A stretch of 64,000 nt of DNA from Arthrobacter sp. ov118 (GTDB taxonomy: Bacteria; Actinomycetota; Actinomycetes; Actinomycetales; Micrococcaceae), in contig NZ_FPAY01000001.1 in NCBI RefSeq assembly GCF_900116495.1, positions 930,001-994,000 of the forward strand, given 5' to 3'. Below, piece after piece: positions 33,049 through 41,242 of the stretch. A program made the position numbers and the translations under genes. Below the pieces are notes generated by a model that worked only from the letters and a program-made list of their open reading frames with translations, was not told the origin of the DNA and made no database searches. Within the stretch, counting starts at the first letter, position 1. Every line of letters begins with the position of its first letter.

Positions 33049-34167
33049 TCAGCGAGTGGCTCCCGCGAGGGAAGCAGCGACGGCGCTGCCGGGGACCTCG
33101 GGGAGATGGATGATGGTTGTGGCAATGGTGCGGGCCGTGCGGTCGACGCCAACGAGGACCGTCCCGTCGTGCTCCTCGCTCCACGTCTCGATCACCCCCG
33201 CGGGGGTGCGGAGCCGCAGCGTGCTCCCTAGGGTGTCGCCCGTGATGGTGTGCATCACGGTGCCGGCGGTGCGGGCGGCCAGGGTCAGGGCGATGCTGCC
33301 GGTGATGGCCAGGGCGGGGTGGGGCTTTCCCATGGAGAGCATCATGACGTTGGCGTCGGCGCCGGGGTCGGTCAGGGCAGGCGCGGCGACGATGGCGAGC
33401 TTCGGGATGGCCCGGGCCGCTTCGGTTGCCGTGGGGACCAGCCCCATCCGCACCGCTGCCTGCCTCCGGATCTGCTCCAGGGTATCCAGCTGCAACTCCA
33501 CCCCGGCGCGCCAGCTGTCGTACCTGGCCGGGTCTAGGCCCAGCTCCTCGGCGCAGACCATCACTACGGGCGCTCCGGCGTCGACCATCGACACGGTCCA
33601 ACGGGTTCCGCCCGCGGTGATCGTGTCAGTGGCCGCACCGGTGGGCAGCAGCGCACCTGTGGTCTTGCCGGCCGGGTCCTGGAAGCCGAGGCCCACCCCG
33701 TAGCCGGGAAAGGGCACGCCGGGCATCTGGGCCTCCGGCACCGATGCCAGGGCGCCGGCCGGGGTGGGCACCCGCTGGACGATGATTTGGTTGGTGTTCG
33801 TGTTGCGGGTGACGATCCGGGTGACGTCTCCGGTGGGGATCACCCACCCCTTCTCGATGGCGTAAAGTCCCACCACAGCGGAACCGTTCCCGCAATTGCT
33901 GCCCCAGTCCACCGCGGCCTCTTCGATGCCCACCTGGGCGAAGGTGTATTCAACGTCGACGTCGTCACTGACGGGCCGGTGCAGGATCACGGCCTTGCTG
34001 GTTGTTGAGGTCGCCCCGCCGACGCCGTCGATCTGGCGGGGGTCCGGGCTGCCGAACAGCCGCGGCAGCAGCACATCGAGGCTGGTGCCGCCTTCCTGAA
34101 GATGCTCCGCATCGAACACCCAGCATTTACTGGTGCCTCCGCGCATCCATCGGGCTTCGATCTCCAT
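33049..34167 (-). CDS. PrpF-family isomerase/tautomerase
   Basis: A 372-residue PrpF protein with two diaminopimelate-epimerase-like halves. It has the family signature MRGGTSKCWVF at residues ~8-18 and DWGSNCGNGSAVVGLYAIEKGW (catalytic loop), then MLSMGKPHPALAITGSIALT and RTPAGVIETWSEE near the end. Relatives isomerise 2-methylaconitate (PrpF), aconitate, or 4-oxalomesaconate (GalD). No 2-methylcitrate or gallate genes lie here, so an aconitate-type substrate taken up by the adjacent MatC-like carrier is the best guess. It starts the two-gene operon, divergent from the LysR gene. Confidence 0.85.
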   Translation of the reverse strand: MEIEARWMRGGTSKCWVFDAEHLQEGGTSLDVLLPRLFGSPDPRQIDGVGGATSTTSKAVILHRPVSDDVDVEYTFAQVGIEEAAVDWGSNCGNGSAVVGLYAIEKGWVIPTGDVTRIVTRNTNTNQIIVQRVPTPAGALASVPEAQMPGVPFPGYGVGLGFQDPAGKTTGALLPTGAATDTITAGGTRWTVSMVDAGAPVVMVCAEELGLDPARYDSWRAGVELQLDTLEQIRRQAAVRMGLVPTATEAARAIPKLAIVAAPALTDPGADANVMMLSMGKPHPALAITGSIALTLAARTAGTVMHTITGDTLGSTLRLRTPAGVIETWSEEHDGTVLVGVDRTARTIATTIIHLPEVPGSAVAASLAGATR

Positions 34168-34272
34168 GGTGTTTCCCGCTTCTCCTCGTGCCTCAGATTT
34201 GAATGAGGACCTAAAACGAGATTGAGCCAGATCACATATTTAGACAATGTTGGATTTTCGAAGGGGGATGTA

Positions 34273-34286
34273 GAATTACTTAATTC
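34273..34286. promoter_or_regulatory. Palindrome in the prpF-lysR divergent region
   Basis: GAATTA-CT-TAATTC has perfect six-base arms in the 241-base gap between the divergent PrpF and LysR genes, in a locally A/T-rich stretch. It is a candidate LysR-family binding site controlling both promoters. Confidence 0.45.
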
Positions 34287-34408
34287 ATTTAGGGAAGACC
34301 GGTTATTTTCCGTCTATCCGACCTCCCTTGACCGGATCAGTCCCCTATCTCCTGAGCGGATACCACGTCCTGACAGAGAATGAACCAATTGCGGGAGAGG
34401 GTGAAGCG

Positions 34409-35347
34409 TTGCTTAAAGACGAAGACCAGGAATTGTTCGATATAAGGCGGCTCGCGCTACTGCTGGAAGTGGTGGAGCAGGGCTCCATCACCGCCGCGGC
34501 CGAGCTGATGATGTACACGCCCTCGGCCGTCTCCCAGCAGCTGCGCAAGCTCGAACAAGAAGTGGGGCAGCCCCTCCTCACCCGCCGCTCCCGCGGGGTA
34601 GTGCCCACCGAGGCCGGACAGGTGCTGGCCGGCCACGCCCGCAAGATTGTCTGGCAGATGCAGGCAGCCCGGTCCGACCTCGGCCAGATTGCCGGCCTCA
34701 AACGCGGTTCCCTGACCGTGGGCACCTTCCCAACGCTGGCAGGATCGTTCCTGCCCATCGTCATCCGGACCTTTAAGAAGCGCTATCCGGCCATCAATCT
34801 TTCTTTGCGCAGCGCCCGCTTCGATGAACTCGTGGCAGATCTGCAGTCCGGGGTCACCGGGCTCTGCCTGCTCTGGGACTACCCCTGGAATCCCTTCCGG
34901 GACGATTCCATCCGCGTAACAGAGGTCTTCCGGGAGAGCACTGTGATCCTGGTGGCCCGCAGCCACCCACTCGCCGACCGGGAGCAGGTACGCATGGAGG
35001 ACCTGCGCAACGAGTCCTGGATTGTGCGCGCCGAGGCCCACCCCGTGGTGGAAGTTTTGCAGCGTTCCGCCCACGACACCGGATTCGAACCGGAGATTGC
35101 CTTCCTGGCCAACGATTACCAGGAGGCCCAGGCCATGGTCAGCGTGGGGATGGGCGTGGCCATGGTGCCCAAGACCGCGGTGGCACTTCAGCATCCCGAC
35201 GTGAAGGTGCTGAGCTTGGGTTCCGCCGCCCCGCTGCGGCGTATTCTGTTGGCGCAGCGCGAGGACAAGGTCTACGCCCCGGCCGAGGTGGCCTTCCACT
35301 CCACCCTGCTGGAAATCGCCCGCGAACGAGCCGGCGACTATCTCTAG
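34409..35347 (+). CDS. LysR-family transcriptional regulator
   Basis: A 312-residue LysR regulator. The winged helix-turn-helix reads LALLLEVVEQGSITAAAELMMYTPSAVSQQLRKLEQEVGQPLLTRRSRGVVPTEAG. The effector domain begins GSLTVGTFPTLAGSFLPIVIRTFKKRYP and has the usual two Rossmann-like lobes. I place the start at TTG 34409, with GAGAGGGTG about 8 bases upstream; an in-frame TTG at 34328 would add 27 unconserved residues. It diverges from the PrpF-MatC operon and probably activates it in response to the imported acid. Confidence 0.85.
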   Translation: MLKDEDQELFDIRRLALLLEVVEQGSITAAAELMMYTPSAVSQQLRKLEQEVGQPLLTRRSRGVVPTEAGQVLAGHARKIVWQMQAARSDLGQIAGLKRGSLTVGTFPTLAGSFLPIVIRTFKKRYPAINLSLRSARFDELVADLQSGVTGLCLLWDYPWNPFRDDSIRVTEVFRESTVILVARSHPLADREQVRMEDLRNESWIVRAEAHPVVEVLQRSAHDTGFEPEIAFLANDYQEAQAMVSVGMGVAMVPKTAVALQHPDVKVLSLGSAAPLRRILLAQREDKVYAPAEVAFHSTLLEIARERAGDYL

Positions 35348-35425
35348 GCCACAAGGCCATAACGGCATGGGGCGGAAGGCAGTCGGTTCTGTCAAGTGCA
35401 GGCGCCCCGGCCACGCCGCCCTCGG

Positions 35426-36061
35426 CTAAACCTCCCTATCGACCGGCGTGCATGCCTTCTTGTCTTCCGCTGAGGGTGGAGAAATCACCCACAGCAACCT
35501 CACCTCGGAATCACTGTTGTTCACGATCCGGTGGGGTACCGATGAGAGGTGTTCCATGGAATCGTCCTCGTTGAGCTCGTAAACCTCGGTGCCGACCTCG
35601 AGCGTTGCAATCCCGCTCTGGACAAGACAGAACTCCTGCGAGTCACCGTGAACCACCTGCGTGGGGGACGACGCGCCGCCTGGCTGCAGCACCATTACAT
35701 AGATTTCAAAGTTCGATGTGGCCCGGCGAGTGAGAAGGTACTCGTAATGCAAGGGACTGTTGATGACTTTGCGTCGTTCGGCGGCGCGCAGGGGCACGTG
35801 CAGCGATGAATCGTCACTCATCAACTGACTCACAGTCATGCCGAGGCTGGCCGCGATACTCACGAGCGTGTCGATGCGCGGATTCACCACGCCACGTTCG
35901 ATCTGGCTGATCGAACTCGCACTGAAGTTGCACATGGCTGCCAGCTTGCGGACAGACAGCCCTCTGCTCGCACGGGCTTGTTGCACCCTGATCCCGACAT
36001 CCGTGGCGGGTCCCTGAACCGTTGCCCGCGGTGCATCGGAGGGCTTGCTTCCATTGGACAT
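35426..36061 (-). CDS. XRE-cupin transcriptional regulator
   Basis: A 211-residue regulator: helix-turn-helix at residues ~21-80 (GIRVQQARASRGLSVRKLAAMCNFSASSISQIERGVVNPRIDTL) and a C-terminal cupin (YVMVLQPGGASSPTQVVHGDSQEFCLVQSGIATLEVG, then HRIVNNSDSEVRLLWVISPP). This architecture (PuuR-like) binds a small ligand in the cupin and often controls amine or amino-acid catabolism. ATG 36061 overlaps the stop of the DadA-like gene; longer in-frame starts lie within that gene. It is the last gene of the importer operon and probably regulates it through the inverted repeats at 39978-40025. Confidence 0.85.
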   Translation of the reverse strand: MSNGSKPSDAPRATVQGPATDVGIRVQQARASRGLSVRKLAAMCNFSASSISQIERGVVNPRIDTLVSIAASLGMTVSQLMSDDSSLHVPLRAAERRKVINSPLHYEYLLTRRATSNFEIYVMVLQPGGASSPTQVVHGDSQEFCLVQSGIATLEVGTEVYELNEDDSMEHLSSVPHRIVNNSDSEVRLLWVISPPSAEDKKACTPVDREV

Positions 36062-37356
36062 CAAAGGCCTGCTTTCGCGACCACCTTGCGAAGAGGCGAT
36101 CCGCGCCGAGTGAAGCGGGCAGGGTCGAATGCCCTGTTCGCGTGTGTATTCCCATTCTCTACGATGCCGGCCACCATTACCCCGGTGGCCGCCCCAAGGG
36201 TTAGACCAATCATGTTGTGGCCGGTAGCTGCGATGATCCGTTCGCTGCCAGGCAATGCTCCAATGAGCGGCAACCCGTCCGGTGTCATCGGTCTTGGGGC
36301 AACCCATTCGTCGGTCACTCCATTTTCCCAGTCGACCCCACGGAGGAAGGGTGAAGCGCCGCGCTTCATGATGTCGAGGCGCGATCGGTTCAGGGTGTCG
36401 TAGGACCCATCGAACTCGACGGTCCCGACGATCCGCAATTTGTCCCCGATCGGGGTTCCAGCCACATGGGAGCGCCCAAATTGGAGGTTGTGCACCGGAA
36501 GTACCGGCGGACGGACCGAAAAACTGTAGCCTTTCCCGGGAACCACCATGCCGTTGAACCCGAGTCGGCGCAACAGATCGTTGGACCAGGCGCCAGCGGC
36601 CAGAATGGCCGTTTCCGCCTCGAAAACGCCGTACGGTGTGGTGACAGCCACCCCATGCGGACGCTCCTCAACAGAGAAGACAGTGTGGTCGGGGACGAAA
36701 TTAACCCCGCGCTCCGACAACGAATCGATCATTTTGTCCACTAGCGCTGACGGATCCAGCCACCGGTCTCCATGTTGGCGGAAGCCGAACTTCGCAGCTG
36801 TTCCCAAAGCCGGCTCGATGGCCAGAAGGTCACTTTGACCGAGGATTTCTCCAGGGACCGATGTCAGGCCGCGTTTGGCCGTTTCCACCGAAGCCTCGTG
36901 GGCGGCCTGTGCAGAGTGGTGTGTTTCGAAGACGGACAGGTAGCCATGGCTATCCAGCGGGACGCCGACTCCTTCTTCCTCCAAAGCATCAAACAGTTGG
37001 TGGGTGTGGCTGTTCATCCCATCAATCGAATCCAGGGACTTCTGGAATCGGGCCTGGGTCGAATTGCGGGCGAAGCGCATCAAATAGGAAGCGATGGCCG
37101 GCAAATGTGACGGCGGGATATAGAGCGGGCTGGCGGGATCGACCCAGGATGCCACTCCTTCACGGAGCGTCCCGGGCGACGCCATTGGCTGGCTTCGGGA
37201 GGGGCATACCCAGCCGCCATTGCCGCGGGCGGCACCGCTGCCGATGGCTGAACGGTCAAGGACGGTAACGCGGTGGCCGTCCTTGACCAAGTAGTGAGCG
37301 CAGAAAAGCCCGATCAAGCCCCCGCCGATGATGATGATGTCTTTGTTGTTTTTCAT
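36061..37356 (-). CDS. DadA-like FAD-dependent amino-acid dehydrogenase
   Basis: A 431-residue flavoprotein of the DAO/DadA family. FAD site: DIIIIGGGLIGLFCAHYLVKDGHRVTVLDRS, followed by GAARGNGGWVCPS (the SG.A.GN.G segment of DadA). Middle: AETAILAAGAWSNDLLRRLG. C-terminus: WVAPRPMTPDGLPLIGALPGSERIIAATGHNMIGLTLGAATG, the family's G.R..tPDGlP.iG pattern. It should oxidise a D-amino acid or a related secondary amine (opine-like) to the 2-oxo acid and pass electrons to the respiratory chain. It overlaps the ATPase gene upstream and the regulator downstream by four bases or fewer, so uptake and oxidation are co-expressed. Confidence 0.82.
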   Translation of the reverse strand: MKNNKDIIIIGGGLIGLFCAHYLVKDGHRVTVLDRSAIGSGAARGNGGWVCPSRSQPMASPGTLREGVASWVDPASPLYIPPSHLPAIASYLMRFARNSTQARFQKSLDSIDGMNSHTHQLFDALEEEGVGVPLDSHGYLSVFETHHSAQAAHEASVETAKRGLTSVPGEILGQSDLLAIEPALGTAAKFGFRQHGDRWLDPSALVDKMIDSLSERGVNFVPDHTVFSVEERPHGVAVTTPYGVFEAETAILAAGAWSNDLLRRLGFNGMVVPGKGYSFSVRPPVLPVHNLQFGRSHVAGTPIGDKLRIVGTVEFDGSYDTLNRSRLDIMKRGASPFLRGVDWENGVTDEWVAPRPMTPDGLPLIGALPGSERIIAATGHNMIGLTLGAATGVMVAGIVENGNTHANRAFDPARFTRRGSPLRKVVAKAGL

Positions 37357-38177
37357 AGGTGCCTCGCCAGGAAGTTTCGTGTGCGCTCGTGCGTCGGGTG
37401 GTCGATGACCTGGGATGGGGGTCCTTCTTCTACGATCACCCCGTCCGCCATGAAGATCACCCGGTCGGCCACGTCGCGGGCAAAGCCGATCTCGTGGGTG
37501 ACCACGATCATGGTCATTCCGTTCGCCGCCAGTTCCTTGATGACGTTGAGGACTTCGCCGACAAGTTCCGGGTCCAGCGCCGAAGTGGGCTCGTCGAAGA
37601 GCATGACCTTGGGCTTCATGGCCAGCGCGCGCGCGATCGCCACGCGCTGTTGCTGCCCTCCGGAAAGTTGCTTCGGGTACGCATCTTCCTTGTCTTGCAG
37701 GCCTACGAGCTTGAGGAGGCGCCTCGCGTCCGCCTTCGCTTCCCGGGCTGGAACCCCGCGGGCCTTGATGGGAGCAAGGGTGATGTTGTCCAGGACCTTC
37801 ATATTCGGATACAGGTTGAACTGTTGGAAGACCATGCCGGTTTCCATGCGTTGCTTGGCTAATGGCTTGGCTTGAAGTTCCCGCAGCCTGCCGTCGGGAA
37901 GTTGCTCGTAGCCGATGAATTGGCCGTCGACGTCGACCCTTCCCGCGTCAATCGTCTCAAGCCCGTTGAGGCAGCGGAGAAAGGTGCTCTTGCCTGAACC
38001 GGATGGGCCCAGGATGCAGACGACTTCGCCTTCGTGCACCGTCATGTTCACGCCCCGCAGAACAAGGTTTCCGCCGAAGCGCTTGCAGACCTGCTGTGCG
38101 TCGACGATGACCGTCTTTTCGGGCGTTCCGGCCGCGGACTCCGTAGCCGCCGTTGTGGGGAGGTTAGAAGAACTCAT
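37353..38177 (-). CDS. Polar amino-acid ABC transporter ATPase
   Basis: A 274-residue ATPase of the polar amino-acid (PAAT/HisP-GlnQ) class: Walker A GPSGSGKST, Q-loop MVFQQFNLYPNMKVLDNITLAPIK, signature LSGGQQQRVAIARAL, Walker B VMLFDEPTSALDPE, H-loop VVTHEIGFA. It has a ~25-residue N-terminal Ser/Thr-rich extension. ATG 38177 overlaps the permease stop (ATGA). It energises the permease and binding protein encoded just upstream. Confidence 0.9.
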   Translation of the reverse strand: MSSSNLPTTAATESAAGTPEKTVIVDAQQVCKRFGGNLVLRGVNMTVHEGEVVCILGPSGSGKSTFLRCLNGLETIDAGRVDVDGQFIGYEQLPDGRLRELQAKPLAKQRMETGMVFQQFNLYPNMKVLDNITLAPIKARGVPAREAKADARRLLKLVGLQDKEDAYPKQLSGGQQQRVAIARALAMKPKVMLFDEPTSALDPELVGEVLNVIKELAANGMTMIVVTHEIGFARDVADRVIFMADGVIVEEGPPSQVIDHPTHERTRNFLARHL

Positions 38178-39067
38178 TTGGTCAGCGTCCAATCGATCGG
38201 GCTGATCTTCCGGTCAAGCCGCAGCGTCTGCCTCCAGAACGCCAGCACATCCGACGTGCGGCGGGTACGATCGCCCGCCGCGAGCCGATCTTCAATGACC
38301 GATTGGATTGCAGTGGCCAAAGTCGTGGCCACCAGGTACCAAATGGACGCAACGATGAGGAGCTCGATTGTGAGGAAGTTCTGTGAATAGATGTGCTGGG
38401 CCGAGGTCAACAGCTCTTGGGTCGCGATGACGCTGACCAGTGACGTGGTCTTGAGCATCCCGATGAATTGGTTGCCCGTCGGCGGGACGATCGCACGGAG
38501 CGCCTGGGGCAGAACCACATAGCGCATGGTCTGTGCCCGGGTCAGTCCCGAAGCCGCGGTCGCTTCGGATTGCCCTTCGTCCACAGAGCCAATACCCGCC
38601 CGAACAATCTCCGCCATGTAGGCAGCCTCGTTCAGCCCCAGGCCGAGTACAGCTGCAATAAACGGGGTGATGAGCTGATTGGTCGGGGTGGCCCCGATGT
38701 TAGGGAACACCAGCGATAGGTTGAACCAGAAGATGATTTGAACGAGCACCGGCGTTCCGCGGAAGAAGAGCACATAACACCAGCTGATCGACTGCAGTAC
38801 CGGGTTCCGGGACAGCTTCATGATGGCCAGCAGTACGCCGCCGATGATGCCGACCACCATGCAGACTACGGTCAGCACCAGGGTGAGCCCGAGCCCAGCG
38901 AGGATCTGGCCGTTGGCCACGTAATTCCAGACTTCGCTCCACTGGATGTTGGGCGAAGCCGCGAACTCGTAGATCAGGTAGGCCGAGAAACCGAGTGCCA
39001 GAGCTCCCACCGCCCAGCGGCTCGGCCGCCGGGCGGGAAGGGCATTGATCAGTGGCGGGGGCGTCAT
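38174..39067 (-). CDS. Polar amino-acid ABC transporter permease
   Basis: A 297-residue permease of the HisM/GlnP type with about five to six membrane segments beginning WAVGALALGFSAYLIYEFA. The ATPase-docking loop is EGQSEATAASGLTRAQTMRYVVLPQALRAIVPP, the class signature EAA.alGl...q....iilPqa.r...P. FFRGTPVLVQIIFWF is also typical. It overlaps the binding-protein stop by one base. It forms the channel, probably as a homodimer because only one permease gene is present. Confidence 0.9.
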   Translation of the reverse strand: MTPPPLINALPARRPSRWAVGALALGFSAYLIYEFAASPNIQWSEVWNYVANGQILAGLGLTLVLTVVCMVVGIIGGVLLAIMKLSRNPVLQSISWCYVLFFRGTPVLVQIIFWFNLSLVFPNIGATPTNQLITPFIAAVLGLGLNEAAYMAEIVRAGIGSVDEGQSEATAASGLTRAQTMRYVVLPQALRAIVPPTGNQFIGMLKTTSLVSVIATQELLTSAQHIYSQNFLTIELLIVASIWYLVATTLATAIQSVIEDRLAAGDRTRRTSDVLAFWRQTLRLDRKISPIDWTLTK

Positions 39068-39945
39068 TACTTGGCGCCGCCTGCGTTCACGGTTGCCTGC
39101 GCAATGGCGTAGTCCTGCACACCGTACTTCTCAAGGATCTCCTTGTACTTTCCGTCCTTAATCATGGCGTTGAGCTGTTCGGAAATTGCATCGCGCAGTG
39201 GGGTATTGGCCTTGCTGAGGCCAACCCCGTAAATGGCAACAGGACCCACGGTGCCGAGCGCGACCTTGTACGCCTTGCCGCCCTCTGTGGTTTTCGCTTG
39301 GTAGACGGCGCTTGGACCGTCCAGGATCTGCCCATCGCTCCGTCCGGAGCTCAGTGCGACCAGGCCCGCTGCACCGTTGGGGAACTCGTTGATCTTTACA
39401 GCAGGCTTGCCGGCAGCCTCACAGTCGGTCGAGAAGCGTTGCGCGATGGTGATGGCCACCGAGCCGGACGTGCCACCTATTGACTTGCCGCAAAGGGCCA
39501 ACGGATCTGCGACGCCACTGTCGCTTGCCTTGACGACGACGGCTGAGCGGACTGAGAGGTAGTCGACGAAATCGAGCTGTTTCTGGCGGTCTTTGAAATC
39601 GCCGATGGATGCTGCCACGATATCGTAGCGGTTTGCTTTTGCCGCCGGAATGAGCCCGTCCCAAGCCGTGGACTGGATATCGAGTTTCAAGTGCAGCCGC
39701 TTGGCGACTTCGGTCATGAGATCGATATCCACCCCGGTAGGCGTCTTACCGTCCGCCTCGTAGTATTCCATGGGCGCGTCCGGAAGCGAGGTCCCCAACG
39801 TGAGGACACCTTCCTGGATGGTCATTTTGCTGGCTGCGCTGTTGGGGCTGGCGGCGGTGCTCGCTGAGGAACACGACGTTAGCGCCAGGACGGCGGCGCA
39901 GGCGGCGGCTGAGATCGCACCGGCGGATCGGAATGACGGCTTCAA
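39067..39945 (-). CDS. Amino-acid ABC transporter substrate-binding lipoprotein (family 3)
   Basis: A 292-residue family 3 solute-binding protein. Lipoprotein signal: basic MKPSFRSAGA, a hydrophobic run, then LTSC with the lipidated Cys at residue 25. The mature domain has LTLGTSLPDAPMEYYEADGKTPTGVDIDLMTEVAKRLHLKL, RYDIVAASIGDFKDRQKQLDFVDYL (the R binds the ligand carboxylate in this class), and ISEQLNAMIKDGKYKEILEKYGV at the end. First gene of the operon. The linked DadA-like oxidase suggests a D-amino acid or opine-like ligand, which cannot be fixed from sequence. Confidence 0.9.
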   Translation of the reverse strand: MKPSFRSAGAISAAACAAVLALTSCSSASTAASPNSAASKMTIQEGVLTLGTSLPDAPMEYYEADGKTPTGVDIDLMTEVAKRLHLKLDIQSTAWDGLIPAAKANRYDIVAASIGDFKDRQKQLDFVDYLSVRSAVVVKASDSGVADPLALCGKSIGGTSGSVAITIAQRFSTDCEAAGKPAVKINEFPNGAAGLVALSSGRSDGQILDGPSAVYQAKTTEGGKAYKVALGTVGPVAIYGVGLSKANTPLRDAISEQLNAMIKDGKYKEILEKYGVQDYAIAQATVNAGGAK

Positions 39946-39977
39946 CTGGCAACTCCCTTGTTGGTTGAGTGAACAAG

Positions 39978-40025
39978 ATCACATTACGTGATGTGTATTT
40001 CTCTGTACAGAGTGTGCAGAGAAAT
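39978..40025. promoter_or_regulatory. Two inverted repeats upstream of the amino-acid importer operon
   Basis: The first is ATCAC-ATTAC-GTGAT (39978-39992). The second has nine-base arms, ATTTCTCTG and CAGAGAAAT, around 11 bases (39997-40025). They lie 33-80 bases upstream of the binding-protein start in an A/T-rich promoter region and are likely operators for the operon's XRE-cupin regulator or for a global regulator. Confidence 0.6.
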
Positions 40026-40105
40026 AGTTGCCCTGTCTTTTTCTTTAGCGGTCTTCGCCGATATCTCACTACTCCAAGGCCAAGGTGGCCACAGACTCCA
40101 CACCC

Positions 40106-41026
40106 TCAACCGTTCAGCACCACGTTCGCCGGCGGCTCGCCTGCCAGCATGAGCTCGATCTGGCGCTGGAGCAGCCGGCCCATCCGGGGACGCATCGCAG
40201 AACTCGCCCCGCCCACGTGCGGGCTGATGAGAACGCCAGGGGTCCGCCACAGCGGGTGGTCCTGCGGCAGGGGTTCGGGGTCGGTGACGTCCAGCGCGGC
40301 GCGGATTCGGCCGGAGGCGGTGTGCCGGACCAGGGCGTCCGTGTCTGCCACCGGGCCGCGGGCTATGTTCACCAGCAGGGCGCCATCCGGCATGGCCGCG
40401 AGGAAAGCGTCGTCCACCAGGTGCCGGGTGGAGTCGTTCAGGGGAACGCCGACCACCACGATTTCGTGCTCCGGCAGCAGCGCAGGCAGCTCCGCAATGC
40501 CGTGGACATGTCCCCGCTCGTCTGTCCGCTCCTTGCTCGCCACCCGGGTCACGCTAACCTCGAACGGAAGAAGCCGGTCCTCGATCGCCTTGCCCACTCC
40601 GCCGTAGCCGACAATCAGCACGCGGCGGTCGGCGAGGCTGGCGGTGGGTCGTGTCTCCCACCGGCCCTCCTGCTGGTTCTGGATGATGCGCGGGAACTCG
40701 CGCTGGCTGGCCAGGATCAGGGCCAGGGTGAGCTCCGCCGTCGAGGTCTCGTGGACACCCGCCGCGTTGGCGAAAACCCGGCCCGCCGGCAGGCAGTCCG
40801 CCACGCCGTCGTACCCGATCGACTGGCTCTGCACCAGCGCCGTCTCCACCCCTTCCAGGCCCCGCAGGACCTGCGGGCCCTGCATGTAGGGCGGCACCAC
40901 GATGTCGATGTGCGGCTGCGGCGGCGCACCAGCGAAGTCCCATTCAAGGATGGTGACGTCCGGATGCGGCTGAAGGTGTTCACGCAAGGACGCGTCCGGC
41001 AGGCTGACAGTGATTTTTCGGGTCAT
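40106..41026 (-). CDS. D-isomer-specific 2-hydroxyacid dehydrogenase
   Basis: A 306-residue NAD-dependent dehydrogenase. NAD site VLIVGYGGVGKAIEDRLLPF (GxGxxG); the catalytic Arg lies in LLVNIARGPVADTDAL, the Glu in DVTDPEPLPQDHPLW and the His in LISPHVGGASS. The N-terminal substrate domain is shorter than in phosphoglycerate dehydrogenase and there is no ACT domain, so it is closer to hydroxypyruvate/glyoxylate-type reductases. ATG 41026 (MTRKITVSLPD) is chosen; upstream in-frame extension runs into the G-rich tandem repeat. It stands alone, with its 3' end facing the importer operon's promoter region. Confidence 0.88.
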   Translation of the reverse strand: MTRKITVSLPDASLREHLQPHPDVTILEWDFAGAPPQPHIDIVVPPYMQGPQVLRGLEGVETALVQSQSIGYDGVADCLPAGRVFANAAGVHETSTAELTLALILASQREFPRIIQNQQEGRWETRPTASLADRRVLIVGYGGVGKAIEDRLLPFEVSVTRVASKERTDERGHVHGIAELPALLPEHEIVVVGVPLNDSTRHLVDDAFLAAMPDGALLVNIARGPVADTDALVRHTASGRIRAALDVTDPEPLPQDHPLWRTPGVLISPHVGGASSAMRPRMGRLLQRQIELMLAGEPPANVVLNG

Positions 41027-41076
41027 GAATGCCAGCGTAGTAGAGGCACGGGGCGTGCCGGAGCCGGTTCCGGCAC

Positions 41077-41149
41077 CTGGACAGGGGAACTGGACAGGGG
41101 AACCGGAGAGGGGAACCGGAGAGGGGAACGGAGGGGAATCCGGCCGACT
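41077..41149 (+). repeat. G-rich degenerate tandem repeat
   Basis: Units of about 13 bases, CTGGACAGGGGAA twice, CCGGAGAGGGGAA twice, then shorter variants, fill the divergent gap between the dehydrogenase and the serine-hydrolase gene. Confidence 0.6.
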
Positions 41150-41242
41150 TCCGCGGCGCCCCGCGCGGTCCGTGGACTTCGCCACCGGCCGCACCTAACG
41201 TCGGAGTCACCACCCATTCGTAACGTCGGAAGGCCCACGCAC

